Shown: positions 15,833 to 24,891, counted from the stretch's first letter. The stretch: 64,000 nucleotides of DNA from Neorhizobium petrolearium (GCF_017873175.1 NZ_JAGGJW010000009.1:235852-299851); one strand, 5' to 3'. Made by a program: numbers and translations. Notes: generated by a model not told the origin, from the sequence alone.

Positions 15833-16771
15833 TTGCCACTTTTCAGTTTCGTTATCCGCCGCCTGCTCCAGATGATACCGACGGTGATCTTCATCCTCAT
15901 CGTCACCTTCATCCTCGTGCGTCTTCTTCCCGGTGATCCCGCCAGCGCCATGCTCGGCGACCGCGCCCGGGATGCAGACGTGGAGCGGATCAACCGCCAG
16001 CTCGGCCTCGACCAACCCGTCGTCGTGCAATTCTTCTATTTCGTGAGGCGCGTCGTCACCGGCGATCTTGGCAATTCGATCGGCCTCAAGGTATCGGTTT
16101 CGTCACTGATCCTCCAGCGCCTGCCGGTGACATTGATGCTGACTGGCATGTCGGCTCTGATCGCGCTTGTTCTTGCCGTGCCGCTCGCCTTCATAGCGGC
16201 GTCGAAACGGGAGCGGCTGCCGGACAGCATCATCCGCGGTGCGTTCCAGATGGGGCTCTCCATGCCGGTTTTCTATGTCGGCATCGTACTTCTCACCGTT
16301 TTTGCGGCCCAGCTGAAACTCTTCCCGGTCGGCGGTTATGGCGACACACTTGGCGACCGGCTCTACCATCTTTTCCTACCGGCATTGACGCTGGCGCTGA
16401 GTTTCGCCGCAGTGCTGATGCGCAACCTGCGCGCCTCGATCATCGAGGTGATGAATGCCGAATATGTCGATTTCGCCACGGCCAAAGGCCTGCGCTCGCG
16501 GGTCATCCTCTTCCGGCATATCCTACGCAACGCACTGATCTCCACCGTCACCCTGTTCGGCCTGCAAATCGGCACGCTGCTCGGCGGCGCAGTCATCACC
16601 GAAACGGTCTTCGCCGTGCCTGGCGCCGGCCGTCTGCTGATCGACAGCATTTACGGCCGCGATTATCCGGTACTGCAGGGGCTGACGATCGCGCTCGCCG
16701 TTCTCGTCTCGCTGACCTTTCTGATCACCGACATAGTCCAGGCCTGGCTCGATCCAAGGATTGCCCGATGA
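15833..16771 (+). CDS. Dpp/Opp-type ABC permease, DppB-like
   Basis: The 312-residue integral membrane protein has an N-terminal helix (about residues 8-30), a LLPGDPASAMLGDRA periplasmic segment and the BPD_transp_1 permease domain with the EAA-like loop (MNAEYVDFATAKGLRS, then HILRNALI). It ends WLDPRIAR as DppB proteins usually do. The start is a TTG at 15833 preceded by GGGAGAGG. It overlaps the DppC-like gene by ATGA. Together with the DppC-like subunit it forms the inner-membrane channel for the peptide-like substrate delivered by the receptor at 14182 and perhaps by the two orphan receptors at 3179 and 5091. Confidence 0.93.
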   Translation: MPLFSFVIRRLLQMIPTVIFILIVTFILVRLLPGDPASAMLGDRARDADVERINRQLGLDQPVVVQFFYFVRRVVTGDLGNSIGLKVSVSSLILQRLPVTLMLTGMSALIALVLAVPLAFIAASKRERLPDSIIRGAFQMGLSMPVFYVGIVLLTVFAAQLKLFPVGGYGDTLGDRLYHLFLPALTLALSFAAVLMRNLRASIIEVMNAEYVDFATAKGLRSRVILFRHILRNALISTVTLFGLQIGTLLGGAVITETVFAVPGAGRLLIDSIYGRDYPVLQGLTIALAVLVSLTFLITDIVQAWLDPRIAR

Positions 16772-17613
16772 GCGCCGACTGGGCTGCGGCAAGATCCGCC
16801 TTTCGCCTGAAGGCGCTGCCGCGATCGCTTGTATCGGGCGGCGTCATTCTCGGCCTCAGCCTTGTCCTGGCGCTTTGGCCTTCTCTCTTGGCACCTTATG
16901 ATCCGACCGCGTTCGACTACAGCGCATTGCTGGCGCCGCCGAGCTGGGCGCATCCCTTCGGCACCGACAATTTCGGCCGTGACGTGCTCTCGCGCGTTAT
17001 CCATGCCTATACGATCGACATGCAGATCGCGATCTTCGCAACCATCGGCCCTTTCATTTTCGGCACGATCGTCGGCGCTTTCGTCGGTTATGCCGGTGGC
17101 CTCTGGGAGGCGATCTTCGGACGCATCGTCGATGCGACGATCACTTTTCCTTTCCTAGTCCTGGTCATTGCCATCGTCTCCGTACTCGGACCCGGCCTTG
17201 GTAACATGTATGTCGCCGTCGGCGTGGTTGGCTGGGTCTTCTATGCCCGGCTGGTGGCGGCCGAGATCAAAGTGCAGAAACGGCTCGATTATGCCGATGC
17301 CGGTCGGGTGATGGGCTACACGCCACTGCGCATCATCTTCCGGCATCTGCTGCCCAACGCGATTACGCCAGCGATCGTCTACTGGGTGACTGACATGGCG
17401 CTGGCGATCTTGCTCGGCTCCAGCCTTGGTTATCTCGGCCTCGGCGCTCAGCCGCCAGCCGCCGAATGGGGCGTGCAGATCGCCGACGGCAAGAATTTCA
17501 TGAACACGGCCTGGTGGATCTCAGTCTTCCCGGGTGTGGCAATCGTCCTGACCGGTCTCGGCTTCAGCCTCGCCGGCGACGGGGTCGCGGAACTTTTGAG
17601 GGTGCGGCGGTGA
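16768..17613 (+). CDS. Dpp/Opp-type ABC permease, DppC-like
   Basis: The 281-residue membrane protein has an N-terminal helix, LAPYDP, then after 18 residues the conserved GTDNFGRD and a BPD_transp_1 domain with an EAA-like loop (DYADAGRVMGYTPLRIIFRHLLPN) and a GYLGLGAQPPAAEWG end segment. This is the usual DppC arrangement without inserts, a useful contrast to the DppC-like protein at 27758. It overlaps the upstream and downstream genes by one to four bases, so the four transporter genes are translationally coupled. Confidence 0.93.
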   Translation: MSADWAAARSAFRLKALPRSLVSGGVILGLSLVLALWPSLLAPYDPTAFDYSALLAPPSWAHPFGTDNFGRDVLSRVIHAYTIDMQIAIFATIGPFIFGTIVGAFVGYAGGLWEAIFGRIVDATITFPFLVLVIAIVSVLGPGLGNMYVAVGVVGWVFYARLVAAEIKVQKRLDYADAGRVMGYTPLRIIFRHLLPNAITPAIVYWVTDMALAILLGSSLGYLGLGAQPPAAEWGVQIADGKNFMNTAWWISVFPGVAIVLTGLGFSLAGDGVAELLRVRR

Positions 17614-18650
17614 TGGCGATGTCCGCAAACATGGGGCCGAACGGAAACACCGACGGAAACGAGAATGCCGGGCTCGTCGTGCGCGGCCTGACCACGACGT
17701 TCGATACGCCGCGCGGGCAGGCGATCGCCGCGGCCGATGTCGATTTCGATGTGGCACCGGGCGAGATCGTCGGGCTTGTCGGCGAATCCGGCTCGGGCAA
17801 GAGCGTCACGCTGCGTTCCATCATGGGGTTGATCCGCAAGCCGGGACGCACGACCGGCCATGTCGACTGGCGCGGCCGCGATCTCGTTGCCATGTCGTCA
17901 GAGGAACTCCGCAGGATCCGCGGCAGCGAGATCGCGATGATCTTCCAGGAACCGATGACGGCGCTCAACCCGGTCCTGCCGGTCGGCTTGCAGATCGAAG
18001 AGAATCTGATCGCTCATACGACGCTCACCACCAGGCAGCGACGGTCGCGAGCACTGGAGCTGATGAACATCGTCGGCATTCCCGCCGCCGACCGACGTCT
18101 CGACGAATATCCGCACCAGTTCTCTGGCGGCATGCGGCAGCGCGTGATGATTGCGATTGCGCTCGCCTGTTCGCCGAAGCTTCTGCTCGCCGACGAACCG
18201 ACGACGGCGCTCGACGTGACGATCCAGGACCAGATCCTCAAACTGCTGCTCGATCTGCGCGACCGGATGGCGATGAGCGTCGTGCTCGTCACCCACGATC
18301 TCGGCGTGGTTGCCGCGACCTGCGACCGAATGGCGGTCATGTATGCCGGCCGCATCGTCGAGACGGGCGCGGTGGCGGAGGTCTTCGCTCGGCCGCGTCA
18401 TTCCTATACGCGCGGATTGCTCGGCTCCGTGCCCCGATCCGGCACCTCGCGCACCATGCTGCAATCTATCGAGGGCACGCCGCCGAGTCTCACCAACCTG
18501 CCGACCGGCTGCGCCTTTCATCCGCGCTGCAGCTTCGCAACGGATATCTGCCTCAAGGAACGCCCGGTGCTGGAGGCTGTGACCTCGCCAACCCGCACGG
18601 TCGCCTGTTTCCACCACGAGCGAGTGGCGGAGGCGGAGGCGATCCTGTGA
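17613..18650 (+). CDS. Dpp/Opp-type ABC ATPase, DppD-like
   Basis: The 345-residue ATPase shows Walker A GESGSGKS near residue 55, the Q-loop FQEPMTALNP, signature SGGMRQR, Walker B LLLADEPTTALD and the switch THDLG. The C-terminal oligopeptide domain contains the Cys-rich FHPRCSFATDIC segment typical of OppD/DppD, some of which bind an iron-sulphur cluster. The ATG at 17613 overlaps the permease stop (TGATG). It pairs with the DppF-like ATPase as the cytoplasmic motor of the importer. Confidence 0.93.
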   Translation: MAMSANMGPNGNTDGNENAGLVVRGLTTTFDTPRGQAIAAADVDFDVAPGEIVGLVGESGSGKSVTLRSIMGLIRKPGRTTGHVDWRGRDLVAMSSEELRRIRGSEIAMIFQEPMTALNPVLPVGLQIEENLIAHTTLTTRQRRSRALELMNIVGIPAADRRLDEYPHQFSGGMRQRVMIAIALACSPKLLLADEPTTALDVTIQDQILKLLLDLRDRMAMSVVLVTHDLGVVAATCDRMAVMYAGRIVETGAVAEVFARPRHSYTRGLLGSVPRSGTSRTMLQSIEGTPPSLTNLPTGCAFHPRCSFATDICLKERPVLEAVTSPTRTVACFHHERVAEAEAIL

Positions 18651-19684
18651 ACGCGACCCTTCCTATTCTTTCGATCGACGGCGTCTCGAAACGGTTTCGC
18701 GGCCCTTATTCTCTGATGCGGCGCCTGAAAGGCGAACCGCCACTCATCGTGCATGCACTGAACAACGTGACGCTCGAAGTCCATCGCGGCGAGACGCTCG
18801 GGATCGTCGGTGAATCCGGCTGCGGCAAGTCTACGCTGGCGCGCTGCCTGGTGCGCCTGCACGAGGCCGACGATGGCGCCGTGCGTTTCGAGGGCAAGGA
18901 CATCTCGCTCTTCCGCGGCACCGAACGGCGCGCCTTCAACAGGCGTGTGCAGATGATCTTTCAGGATCCCTACGGCTCGCTCAACCCGCGCATGACCGTA
19001 TCGCAGATCCTGGGTGAAGCGCTTTTCGTCCACCGGATGCGGCCGAAACCGGAGATACCCGGCCGCATCGCCGAACTGCTGGACCTCGTCCGCCTGCCAC
19101 AGGATGCGGCCGGGCGCTACCCTCATGAATTTTCCGGCGGTCAACGCCAGCGCATCGGTATTGCCCGGGCGCTCGCCGTGGAACCCGATGTGATCGTTGC
19201 CGACGAACTCGTCTCAGCGCTCGACGTCTCGGTACAGGCGCAGGTGATCAACCTGCTGCTGCAGCTCCAGTCAAGGCTCCATCTCACCGTCGTCTTCGTC
19301 GCCCATGACCTGCGCCTGGTACGGCATATCTCGCACCGGGTGGCGGTCATGTATCTCGGCCAGGTGATGGAGGTAAACACCTCGGAAGGCCTGTTCACCG
19401 CGCCGCGTCACCCCTATTCCAAGGCGCTGCTCGAAGCCGCGCCGGAGCTCGACCCAGGCCAGCGCAATCGCAAGGTCGCGTTGCGCGGCGAACTGCCGAG
19501 CCCGCTCAACCTGCCGCCCGGCTGTCCCTTCGCAGGCCGCTGTCCGCATGTCTTCGATCGCTGCCGCACCGAGCGGCCGCTTCTTTCGCCCCGTGGACGC
19601 GGTCAGTTCGCCGCCTGCCATTTGACTGATTTCGGCACGCCGGCGCCAAACGCAAACAATCCAACAGGACTCTTGTTTCCATGA
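18647..19684 (+). CDS. Dpp/Opp-type ABC ATPase, DppF-like
   Basis: The 345-residue ATPase has Walker A GESGCGKST, FQDPYGSLNPRMTV, signature SGGQRQR, a Walker B region VIVADELVSALDVSVQAQ and the switch HDLR. The C-terminal domain contains CPFAGRCPHVFDRC. In Walker B the usual DEP or DES is DEL, a mild variation with the catalytic Glu kept. The GTG start overlaps the previous stop (GTGA), and its own stop overlaps the carboxypeptidase start. It is the second nucleotide-binding subunit of the Dpp-type importer. Confidence 0.92.
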   Translation: MNATLPILSIDGVSKRFRGPYSLMRRLKGEPPLIVHALNNVTLEVHRGETLGIVGESGCGKSTLARCLVRLHEADDGAVRFEGKDISLFRGTERRAFNRRVQMIFQDPYGSLNPRMTVSQILGEALFVHRMRPKPEIPGRIAELLDLVRLPQDAAGRYPHEFSGGQRQRIGIARALAVEPDVIVADELVSALDVSVQAQVINLLLQLQSRLHLTVVFVAHDLRLVRHISHRVAVMYLGQVMEVNTSEGLFTAPRHPYSKALLEAAPELDPGQRNRKVALRGELPSPLNLPPGCPFAGRCPHVFDRCRTERPLLSPRGRGQFAACHLTDFGTPAPNANNPTGLLFP

Positions 19685-21195
19685 GCTACGAAGCCTTCAA
19701 AAGCGAGGTCGCCAAGGTCAACGACATCCTTTGCGCAGTGAACCTGCTCACTTGGGATTCGCGGGTGATGATGCCGCCGGGCGGCGTCGATGCCCGTGGC
19801 AAGCAGATCGCGACCCTGATCGGCCTCGCCCGGGACATCGCGACCGGCGACGGTTTGCAGCGGGCAATCGAGGACGCCCGCGCGGAGCTTTCCGGCGTCG
19901 CTCCCGGTGATATCCGCCTTCTTGCCGTCGAACAGGCGGCCGATGCAATCGGCACGCTTTCCCGCATCCCGGCGTCACTCGTCGGCGCCGCGGCGGAACT
20001 CAAGACCGTCTCCCAGGCGGCCTGGAGCAAGGCGCGGGCCGCCAACGACTTCACGGCCTTCGCCCCCATGCTTGAGCGCACGATGGATATGCAGCGCGAA
20101 ATCGCCACGGCGATCGGCTATGACGACCATCCCTATGACGCGCTGGTCGCGACCTACGAGCCGGGCATGACTTGGAATCGCCTGCGTGGTCTTTACGGAG
20201 AATTGCGCGAAGCCCTTCTGCCCCTCCTCGCCGAGGTGAAAGAAGCGAATGTCCGTGCCGAAATCCTCGACCGAGCATATCCGGTCGACAGGCAGCGGGC
20301 CTTTTCGAGCTTGATCTCCTCCCGCTTTGGTTATGATTTCAACCGCGGCCGTCTCGACGACACCGTCCATCCTTTCGAAATCTCCTTCACCCGCTCCGAC
20401 GTGCGCATCACCGGCCGTTTTCGCGAAACCTGGTTGCCGGGCGGGCTCTTCGCCGTCTGGCACGAGGCCGGCCACGGCATGTATGAACAGGGCATTACCG
20501 AAGAGTTCTCGCGTTCGGTCTTCGCCACCGATTTCGTCAATCTCTATGCTGTCGGTGGGGCGAGTTTCGGCACGCACGAATCCCAGTCGCGCCTGTGGGA
20601 AAACCGCATCGGCCGCTCGCGGCGCTTCTGGGAACTGAACTTTGCCGACCTCAGGAAGACCTTCCCCGACCAGCTTTCGGATGTCTCGGCCGAAGACTTC
20701 TGGCGCGCCGTCAACGCCGCGCGTCCCGGTTTCATTCGCGTCGAGGCGGACGAACTGACCTACGATTTCCACATCATGCTGCGCTCGGAAATCGAGGCGG
20801 GGTTGATGACGGGCGAGATCCGCGTCGCCGAGCTGCCGGCCATCTGGCGCGAGAGGATCAAGGTCTATCTCGGTCTTGATGTGCCGAGCGATACACTCGG
20901 CGTCTTGCAGGATGTGCACTGGTCGGCTGGCATGGTTGGGTCATTCCCGACCTACACGATCGGCAACATCATGTCCTCGCAGTTCTTTGCAGCCGCCCGC
21001 AAAGAGACCGCGGTGGAGCTCGGACTCGACGCGGGCGACTATCTGCCGCTGAAGACATGGCTGAACGACAACGTCCATCAGTTCGGCCGCTCAAAGAGCC
21101 CGAGCCAATTGCTGATGGATGCGACCGGTTCCGATCTTTCGACGGCAGCTTATATCGCCGACCTCGCACACAAGGTGAAAGAGTTGACGGAATAA
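19681..21195 (+). CDS. M32 family metallocarboxypeptidase
   Basis: The 504-residue protein has the M32 zinc motif HEAGH (His261, Glu262, His265) and the following THESQSRLWEN region with the third ligand, in the right order and at the usual length of about 500. M32 enzymes are cytoplasmic carboxypeptidases with broad preference, releasing C-terminal amino acids from peptides. Its start overlaps the stop of the ATPase gene, so import and C-terminal trimming of the imported peptide are co-expressed. This supports a peptide or peptide-like substrate for the importer. Confidence 0.94.
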   Translation: MSYEAFKSEVAKVNDILCAVNLLTWDSRVMMPPGGVDARGKQIATLIGLARDIATGDGLQRAIEDARAELSGVAPGDIRLLAVEQAADAIGTLSRIPASLVGAAAELKTVSQAAWSKARAANDFTAFAPMLERTMDMQREIATAIGYDDHPYDALVATYEPGMTWNRLRGLYGELREALLPLLAEVKEANVRAEILDRAYPVDRQRAFSSLISSRFGYDFNRGRLDDTVHPFEISFTRSDVRITGRFRETWLPGGLFAVWHEAGHGMYEQGITEEFSRSVFATDFVNLYAVGGASFGTHESQSRLWENRIGRSRRFWELNFADLRKTFPDQLSDVSAEDFWRAVNAARPGFIRVEADELTYDFHIMLRSEIEAGLMTGEIRVAELPAIWRERIKVYLGLDVPSDTLGVLQDVHWSAGMVGSFPTYTIGNIMSSQFFAAARKETAVELGLDAGDYLPLKTWLNDNVHQFGRSKSPSQLLMDATGSDLSTAAYIADLAHKVKELTE

Positions 21196-21498
21196 CGGCA
21201 GCGGGCGGGAATAACCGATCGCCGCGCCGGCTTGTTTCGCAGCAACCTGATCATGACCTCCGCACGCAGCACGATCAGATTGCTTGGCCTGCGACATCTC
21301 GGGCCATCGGGCAGTCATGGCTGACCGACCGCAAGTCCAAGAGAAAACCGGTTTCACCTACACAGATGCGTGGAGCGAAGATGCGCCATGCCTGCTACCG
21401 TTGAAACGAACCCATGAAAAAGATCCCGCCGGTGGGAATAATCTGAAAAGCACGATGTCTACCCTCCTGAACTCTTCGAGAAGGATCAGGAGACAACA
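21196..21498. other. Intergenic region with an ECF-type promoter candidate
   Basis: No gene is supported in these 303 bases; short frames lack ribosome sites and family features. The right end carries the GGGAATAA/TGTCT promoter candidate (21434-21461) and the ribosome site AGGAG before the ATG at 21499. No clear terminator was found after the carboxypeptidase. Confidence 0.5.
21434..21461 (+). promoter_or_regulatory. Candidate ECF sigma promoter, copy 1
   Basis: GGGAATAA (21434-21441), 14 bases, TGTCTA (21456-21461), about 38 bases before the ATG of the DUF305 gene. The same two elements, with a spacer one base longer, precede the gene at 25013. The two copies flank the sigma/anti-sigma pair, which makes them likely targets of that sigma factor. 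Confidence 0.5.
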
Positions 21499-21999
21499 AT
21501 GACTCACTGCTTTTGCAGCACCCGCGTTCTGGTGACAACATCCCTCCTCGCCGTCATTTCCGTATCGGCCTTTGCCCACGATGCGCCGGCTCATCACCAC
21601 GAAGCCGCGGCTGCCACGGCGGACGAAAGTCCGTTCCTGCAGGAAAACGACGCCGCGATGGTGAAAATGATGAACGATATGGCAGTCAAGCCGACCGGCG
21701 ATGTGGATCGCGACTTCGTCGAGATGATGATCCCCCATCACCAGGGCGCTATCGACATGGCCGTCGCGTATCTGCGCTACGGCAATAACGAGCAGCTAAA
21801 GCGCCTCGCGCAGGAAATCATCGTCGATCAGCAGCAGGAAATCGCCGCCATGCGCATTGCAGTAGGCGATCCGCTGCCCGCATCCGACGCCGTACCGACG
21901 CAGGTCAAATCAGGTGGGGCAACGACAACACGGAGTTCCGACGAAGAGACATCAAAGGCTCCGACCATCCAGATGATGATGATGAAACCGGCCAACTGA
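21499..21999 (+). CDS. DUF305 domain secreted protein
   Basis: The 166-residue product has a signal peptide (about residues 1-26, ending in SAFA), a His-rich stretch after it (HDAPAHHHEA), and the DUF305 core with two Met/His-rich helices, MMIPHHQGAIDMA and the QQQEIAAM segment. DUF305 proteins have a ferritin-like helical fold and often lie near copper or redox stress genes. The Met-rich tail MMMMKPAN is also suggestive of metal contact (inference). It lies 13 bases before the beta-propeller gene and probably starts the operon that includes the sigma/anti-sigma pair. Confidence 0.85.
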   Translation: MTHCFCSTRVLVTTSLLAVISVSAFAHDAPAHHHEAAAATADESPFLQENDAAMVKMMNDMAVKPTGDVDRDFVEMMIPHHQGAIDMAVAYLRYGNNEQLKRLAQEIIVDQQQEIAAMRIAVGDPLPASDAVPTQVKSGGATTTRSSDEETSKAPTIQMMMMKPAN

Positions 22000-22012
22000 A
22001 AAGGACCGAGAT

Positions 22013-23467
22013 ATGAGAACCAACCTGAAGATCTTTGCTTTGCTTGCAAGCACCATGCTTTTACCCGTGGTAGCCTTTGCCGGTCAGGCCCCTGGCCTGG
22101 CCTCCGATCCGGACATTCCGATCAGCCACAAGGATCGCATCTATGCCGCGGAGCAATTCTCCAACACGGTTTCGGTATCCGATCCGGTCGACAACAAGCT
22201 GCTCGGCGTCATCAAGCTCGGCGATCCGCAGCCCGGCAACCTGAGCCCGCTCTACAAGGGGCAGGTCCTCGTCCACGGCATGGGCTTCTCCCCCGACCAC
22301 AAGACGCTTGCCGTCGTCTCGATCGGTTCCAACTCGGTCACCTTCATCGATACCACGACCAATGCCGTCAAGCACACGACCTATGTCGGTCGCTCGCCGC
22401 ATGAGGCCTTCTACACGCCCGATGGCAAGGAGGTCTGGGTCACCGTGCGCGGCGAGGACTATATTTCTGTCATCGACGCGAGCACGTTCGAAGAAAAGAC
22501 CCGCATCAAGGTTGCTCCAGGCCCCGGCATGCAGATCTTCTCGCCGGATGGCAAATACGGCTACATCTGCTCGTCCTTCAATCCGGACGTTTCAGTCGTC
22601 ACTGTCGCCGACCACCAGATCGTCGGCCACGTAAAGCAGGAAAGCCCCTTTTGCCCCAACATTGCCGCCTCGGCCGACGGCAAGCAGGTCTGGTTTACGC
22701 TGAAGGATATCGGCAAGACACAGGTCTTCAATGCCGAGGCACCCTTTGACCTCATCAAGACCATCGATACCGGACCGATTACCAACCACGTCAACCTCGT
22801 TATCAACAAGAACGGCAGCTTCGCCTATGTAACGGTCGGCGGTCTCAACGAGGTCAAGGTCTTCCGCACGGACAATTTCGAGCAGGTCGCGACGATCCCG
22901 GTCGGTAATCTGCCACACGGCATCTGGCCATCGGGCGACGGCACGCGCGTCTATGTCGGGCTCGAAAACGCCGATCAGTTCGCGGTCATCGACACGCTGA
23001 AGAACAAGGTCATCGCCAATATTCCGATCGGCCAGGCGCCGCAGGCGGTCGCCTATGTCCCGAATGCTGTTCCCGAAGGCGACGGAATGCAAAACCTCGT
23101 GCCGCTCGGCACTGCCGGAGACGCCGCTCACCTGAAGCTAGCAGCCACGGGAGACAAAGACAAAAAGCAATCGACGAGCGTTACCCTGTTCAATCAGGGG
23201 CTGACGCAGGTGCTCCAGGCTGCCGTCGCCGGCCTTGATCCCAAGAAACCCTACGTCCTTGCTCTTTCCGACAAGCCCGATGGCAGCGGTCAACTCCAGG
23301 GATTGGCGACGTTCATGACCAATCCTGCCGGTTCGGCCATCGTCAACGCGGTCGGTCCGATCCGACAGATCGTCGAGGCCAGGCACAAGGACGAGAAGCG
23401 ATATCTCGTGGTTGCGACCTCAGCCGATGGCAAGCCTGGCGAGGTTGTGCAGGTTCAGGCGGAGTAA
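22013..23467 (+). CDS. Secreted YVTN/YncE-type beta-propeller protein
   Basis: The 484-residue protein begins with a signal peptide (NLKIFALLASTMLLPVVAFA) and then shows repeated blades of the YVTN type, for example SNTVSVSDPVDNKLLGVI, NSVTFIDTTTNAV, FAYVTVGGLNEVKVF and DQFAVIDTLKNKVI, filling about residues 35-350. A C-terminal domain (about 370-484) lacks the repeat. Such propellers are periplasmic or extracytoplasmic and often bind small ligands or partner proteins; no enzyme activity can be assigned. It follows the DUF305 gene closely and precedes the ECF sigma gene across a 9-bp stem-loop. Confidence 0.85.
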   Translation: MRTNLKIFALLASTMLLPVVAFAGQAPGLASDPDIPISHKDRIYAAEQFSNTVSVSDPVDNKLLGVIKLGDPQPGNLSPLYKGQVLVHGMGFSPDHKTLAVVSIGSNSVTFIDTTTNAVKHTTYVGRSPHEAFYTPDGKEVWVTVRGEDYISVIDASTFEEKTRIKVAPGPGMQIFSPDGKYGYICSSFNPDVSVVTVADHQIVGHVKQESPFCPNIAASADGKQVWFTLKDIGKTQVFNAEAPFDLIKTIDTGPITNHVNLVINKNGSFAYVTVGGLNEVKVFRTDNFEQVATIPVGNLPHGIWPSGDGTRVYVGLENADQFAVIDTLKNKVIANIPIGQAPQAVAYVPNAVPEGDGMQNLVPLGTAGDAAHLKLAATGDKDKKQSTSVTLFNQGLTQVLQAAVAGLDPKKPYVLALSDKPDGSGQLQGLATFMTNPAGSAIVNAVGPIRQIVEARHKDEKRYLVVATSADGKPGEVVQVQAE

Positions 23468-23473
23468 GTATAG

Positions 23474-23498
23474 TGGCCCGCCCGTTCAAGGCGGGCCA
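23474..23498. repeat. Intercistronic stem-loop before the sigma factor gene
   Basis: TGGCCCGCC (23474-23482) and GGCGGGCCA (23490-23498) are perfect complements with a 7-base loop. No T-run follows, so it is more likely a partial terminator or message-processing hairpin than a full stop; it would lower sigma and anti-sigma expression relative to the upstream genes. Confidence 0.5.
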
Positions 23499-23519
23499 TC
23501 CACCGGCAACAGGTGCGTT

Positions 23520-24044
23520 ATGGATGATCTCCTCTCTCAAGTCGAACCGATGATCCCGGCGCTGCGGCGCTATGCCCGCGGTCTCATCCACGACGCGGTC
23601 GCAGCTGACGATCTCGTACAGGACTGCCTTGAACGGGTGATTTCTCATTGGCACCGGCGCCGAAACGATGATGCCCGCACCTGGGTGTTCGCGATCCTGC
23701 ACAATCTTGCGGTCAATCGCCTCAGACAGGCCTCCAGGCGCGGAGAGCATGTCACGATCGACGACATTGGCGAGAGTTTTATTGCGCATAAGCCGACGCA
23801 GGAAGACGGACTTACGAAGGCGGACGTCATGGCGGCGATTCAGCGATTGCCGGAAGAACAGCGCAGCGTACTTCTGCTGGTATCGGTCGAGGACCTGTCC
23901 TATGCCCAGGTCGCCGAAGTGCTGGCGATCCCCATCGGGACCGTCATGTCTCGGCTGTCGCGAGGACGCGAGCGCCTGCGGCAGATCTTGGAGGATCCTG
24001 CGAGCGTCGCTAGACCGGGTTCGCATCTGCGGAGAGTGAAATGA
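23520..24044 (+). CDS. ECF (group 4) RNA polymerase sigma factor
   Basis: The 174-residue protein has sigma region 2 (about residues 10-75, with ADDLVQDCLERV and RTWVFAILHNLAVNRLRQ) and region 4 (about 110-160, LPEEQRSVLLLVSVEDLSYAQVAEVLAIPIGTVMSRLSRGRERL). Regions 1 and 3 are absent, as in ECF factors. The ATG at 23520 has AGGTG upstream. The stop overlaps the anti-sigma start, the usual coupled arrangement. Likely targets are the genes at 21499 and 25013, which share a promoter motif. The signal it answers is not readable; the DUF305 neighbour hints at metal or redox stress. Confidence 0.92.
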   Translation: MDDLLSQVEPMIPALRRYARGLIHDAVAADDLVQDCLERVISHWHRRRNDDARTWVFAILHNLAVNRLRQASRRGEHVTIDDIGESFIAHKPTQEDGLTKADVMAAIQRLPEEQRSVLLLVSVEDLSYAQVAEVLAIPIGTVMSRLSRGRERLRQILEDPASVARPGSHLRRVK

Positions 24045-24817
24045 CTGACAGGCCAATCACGGAAGATGACCTTCACGCCTATGTAGACGGTCGGCTCGAC
24101 GACGCCCGTAGTGCCGAGGTCTCGATCTATCTCGAAAGGCACCCGGATGTCGCCAACCGTTTTGCCTCCTACTCTGCCCAGCGCACCGCTTTACGCTCCG
24201 TATTCGATCCTGTCACCGAAGAGCCTATCCCTGTCAGCCTCAATCTCAATCATATGATCGCCGCGAAACGACAGAACCGTGTCTCCGCCCTGAGGCTTGC
24301 GGCGGCGGCCATCGTGCTCTTGTTCGCAGGCGGCTCCGGTGGCTGGTACATGCACGGTATGATGACCCCTCCCACAGAAGGCGTGGTCGCCCTCGCCCGG
24401 GAAGCCTCTGACAGTTTCGCCACCTATGCAGCCGACAGGATCAGGCCGGTCGAGCTACGGGCCGAAAACATGGTCGAGCTGGTCGATTGGGCGACCGAGC
24501 GGATGGGGCAGAAGCCTGTCCTGCCGGACTTATCCAAATCCGGATACCGGCTGATGGGCGGCCGCGTCGTCTCCACGCCTCACGGCGCCGGCCTGATGCT
24601 GATGTATGACAACGATCATGGCACGCGCCTTGTCATGTTGACGAGGCCTATGGCGGTGGATCAGACGCGAACGATGACGCCGCATTCTCAAGGCAAGGTT
24701 GACGGCTGGAGCTGGGCGTCGAATGGGATGGGTTATAGTCTTGTTGGCTCTCTTCCCTCGGAGGCCTTGCACCCCGTTGCCAACGAGATTCGCAAGCAGG
24801 TTCTGGGCGAGGCTTGA
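24041..24817 (+). CDS. Membrane-bound anti-sigma factor
   Basis: The 258-residue product has an N-terminal cytoplasmic domain (ITEDDLHAYVDGRLDDARSAEVSIYLERHP) of the anti-sigma type without the zinc-binding Cys residues, one membrane helix (about residues 85-104, LRLAAAAIVLLFAGGSGGWY) and a periplasmic domain of about 150 residues. This topology fits a transmembrane anti-sigma factor that holds the preceding ECF factor and releases it on an envelope signal. ATGA overlap with the sigma gene supports stoichiometric production. Confidence 0.87.
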   Translation: MTDRPITEDDLHAYVDGRLDDARSAEVSIYLERHPDVANRFASYSAQRTALRSVFDPVTEEPIPVSLNLNHMIAAKRQNRVSALRLAAAAIVLLFAGGSGGWYMHGMMTPPTEGVVALAREASDSFATYAADRIRPVELRAENMVELVDWATERMGQKPVLPDLSKSGYRLMGGRVVSTPHGAGLMLMYDNDHGTRLVMLTRPMAVDQTRTMTPHSQGKVDGWSWASNGMGYSLVGSLPSEALHPVANEIRKQVLGEA

Positions 24818-24827
24818 TCGTTTGGTG

Positions 24828-24891
24828 GCCGCATTTGATACAGACCAACCCCGGATGAGATAGTTTCCCCCGGGGTTTGTCTGTATGCGGC
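24828..24891. repeat. Long imperfect stem-loop after the anti-sigma gene
   Basis: ATACAGAC-C-AACCCCGG (24838-24854) pairs with CCGGGGTT-T-GTCTGTAT (24870-24886) in 16 of 17 positions around a 15-base loop. Outer arms GCCGC (24828-24832) and GCGGC (24887-24891) extend it past a small bulge. No T-run follows on either strand. It may end the message or be a structured 3' element. Confidence 0.55.
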
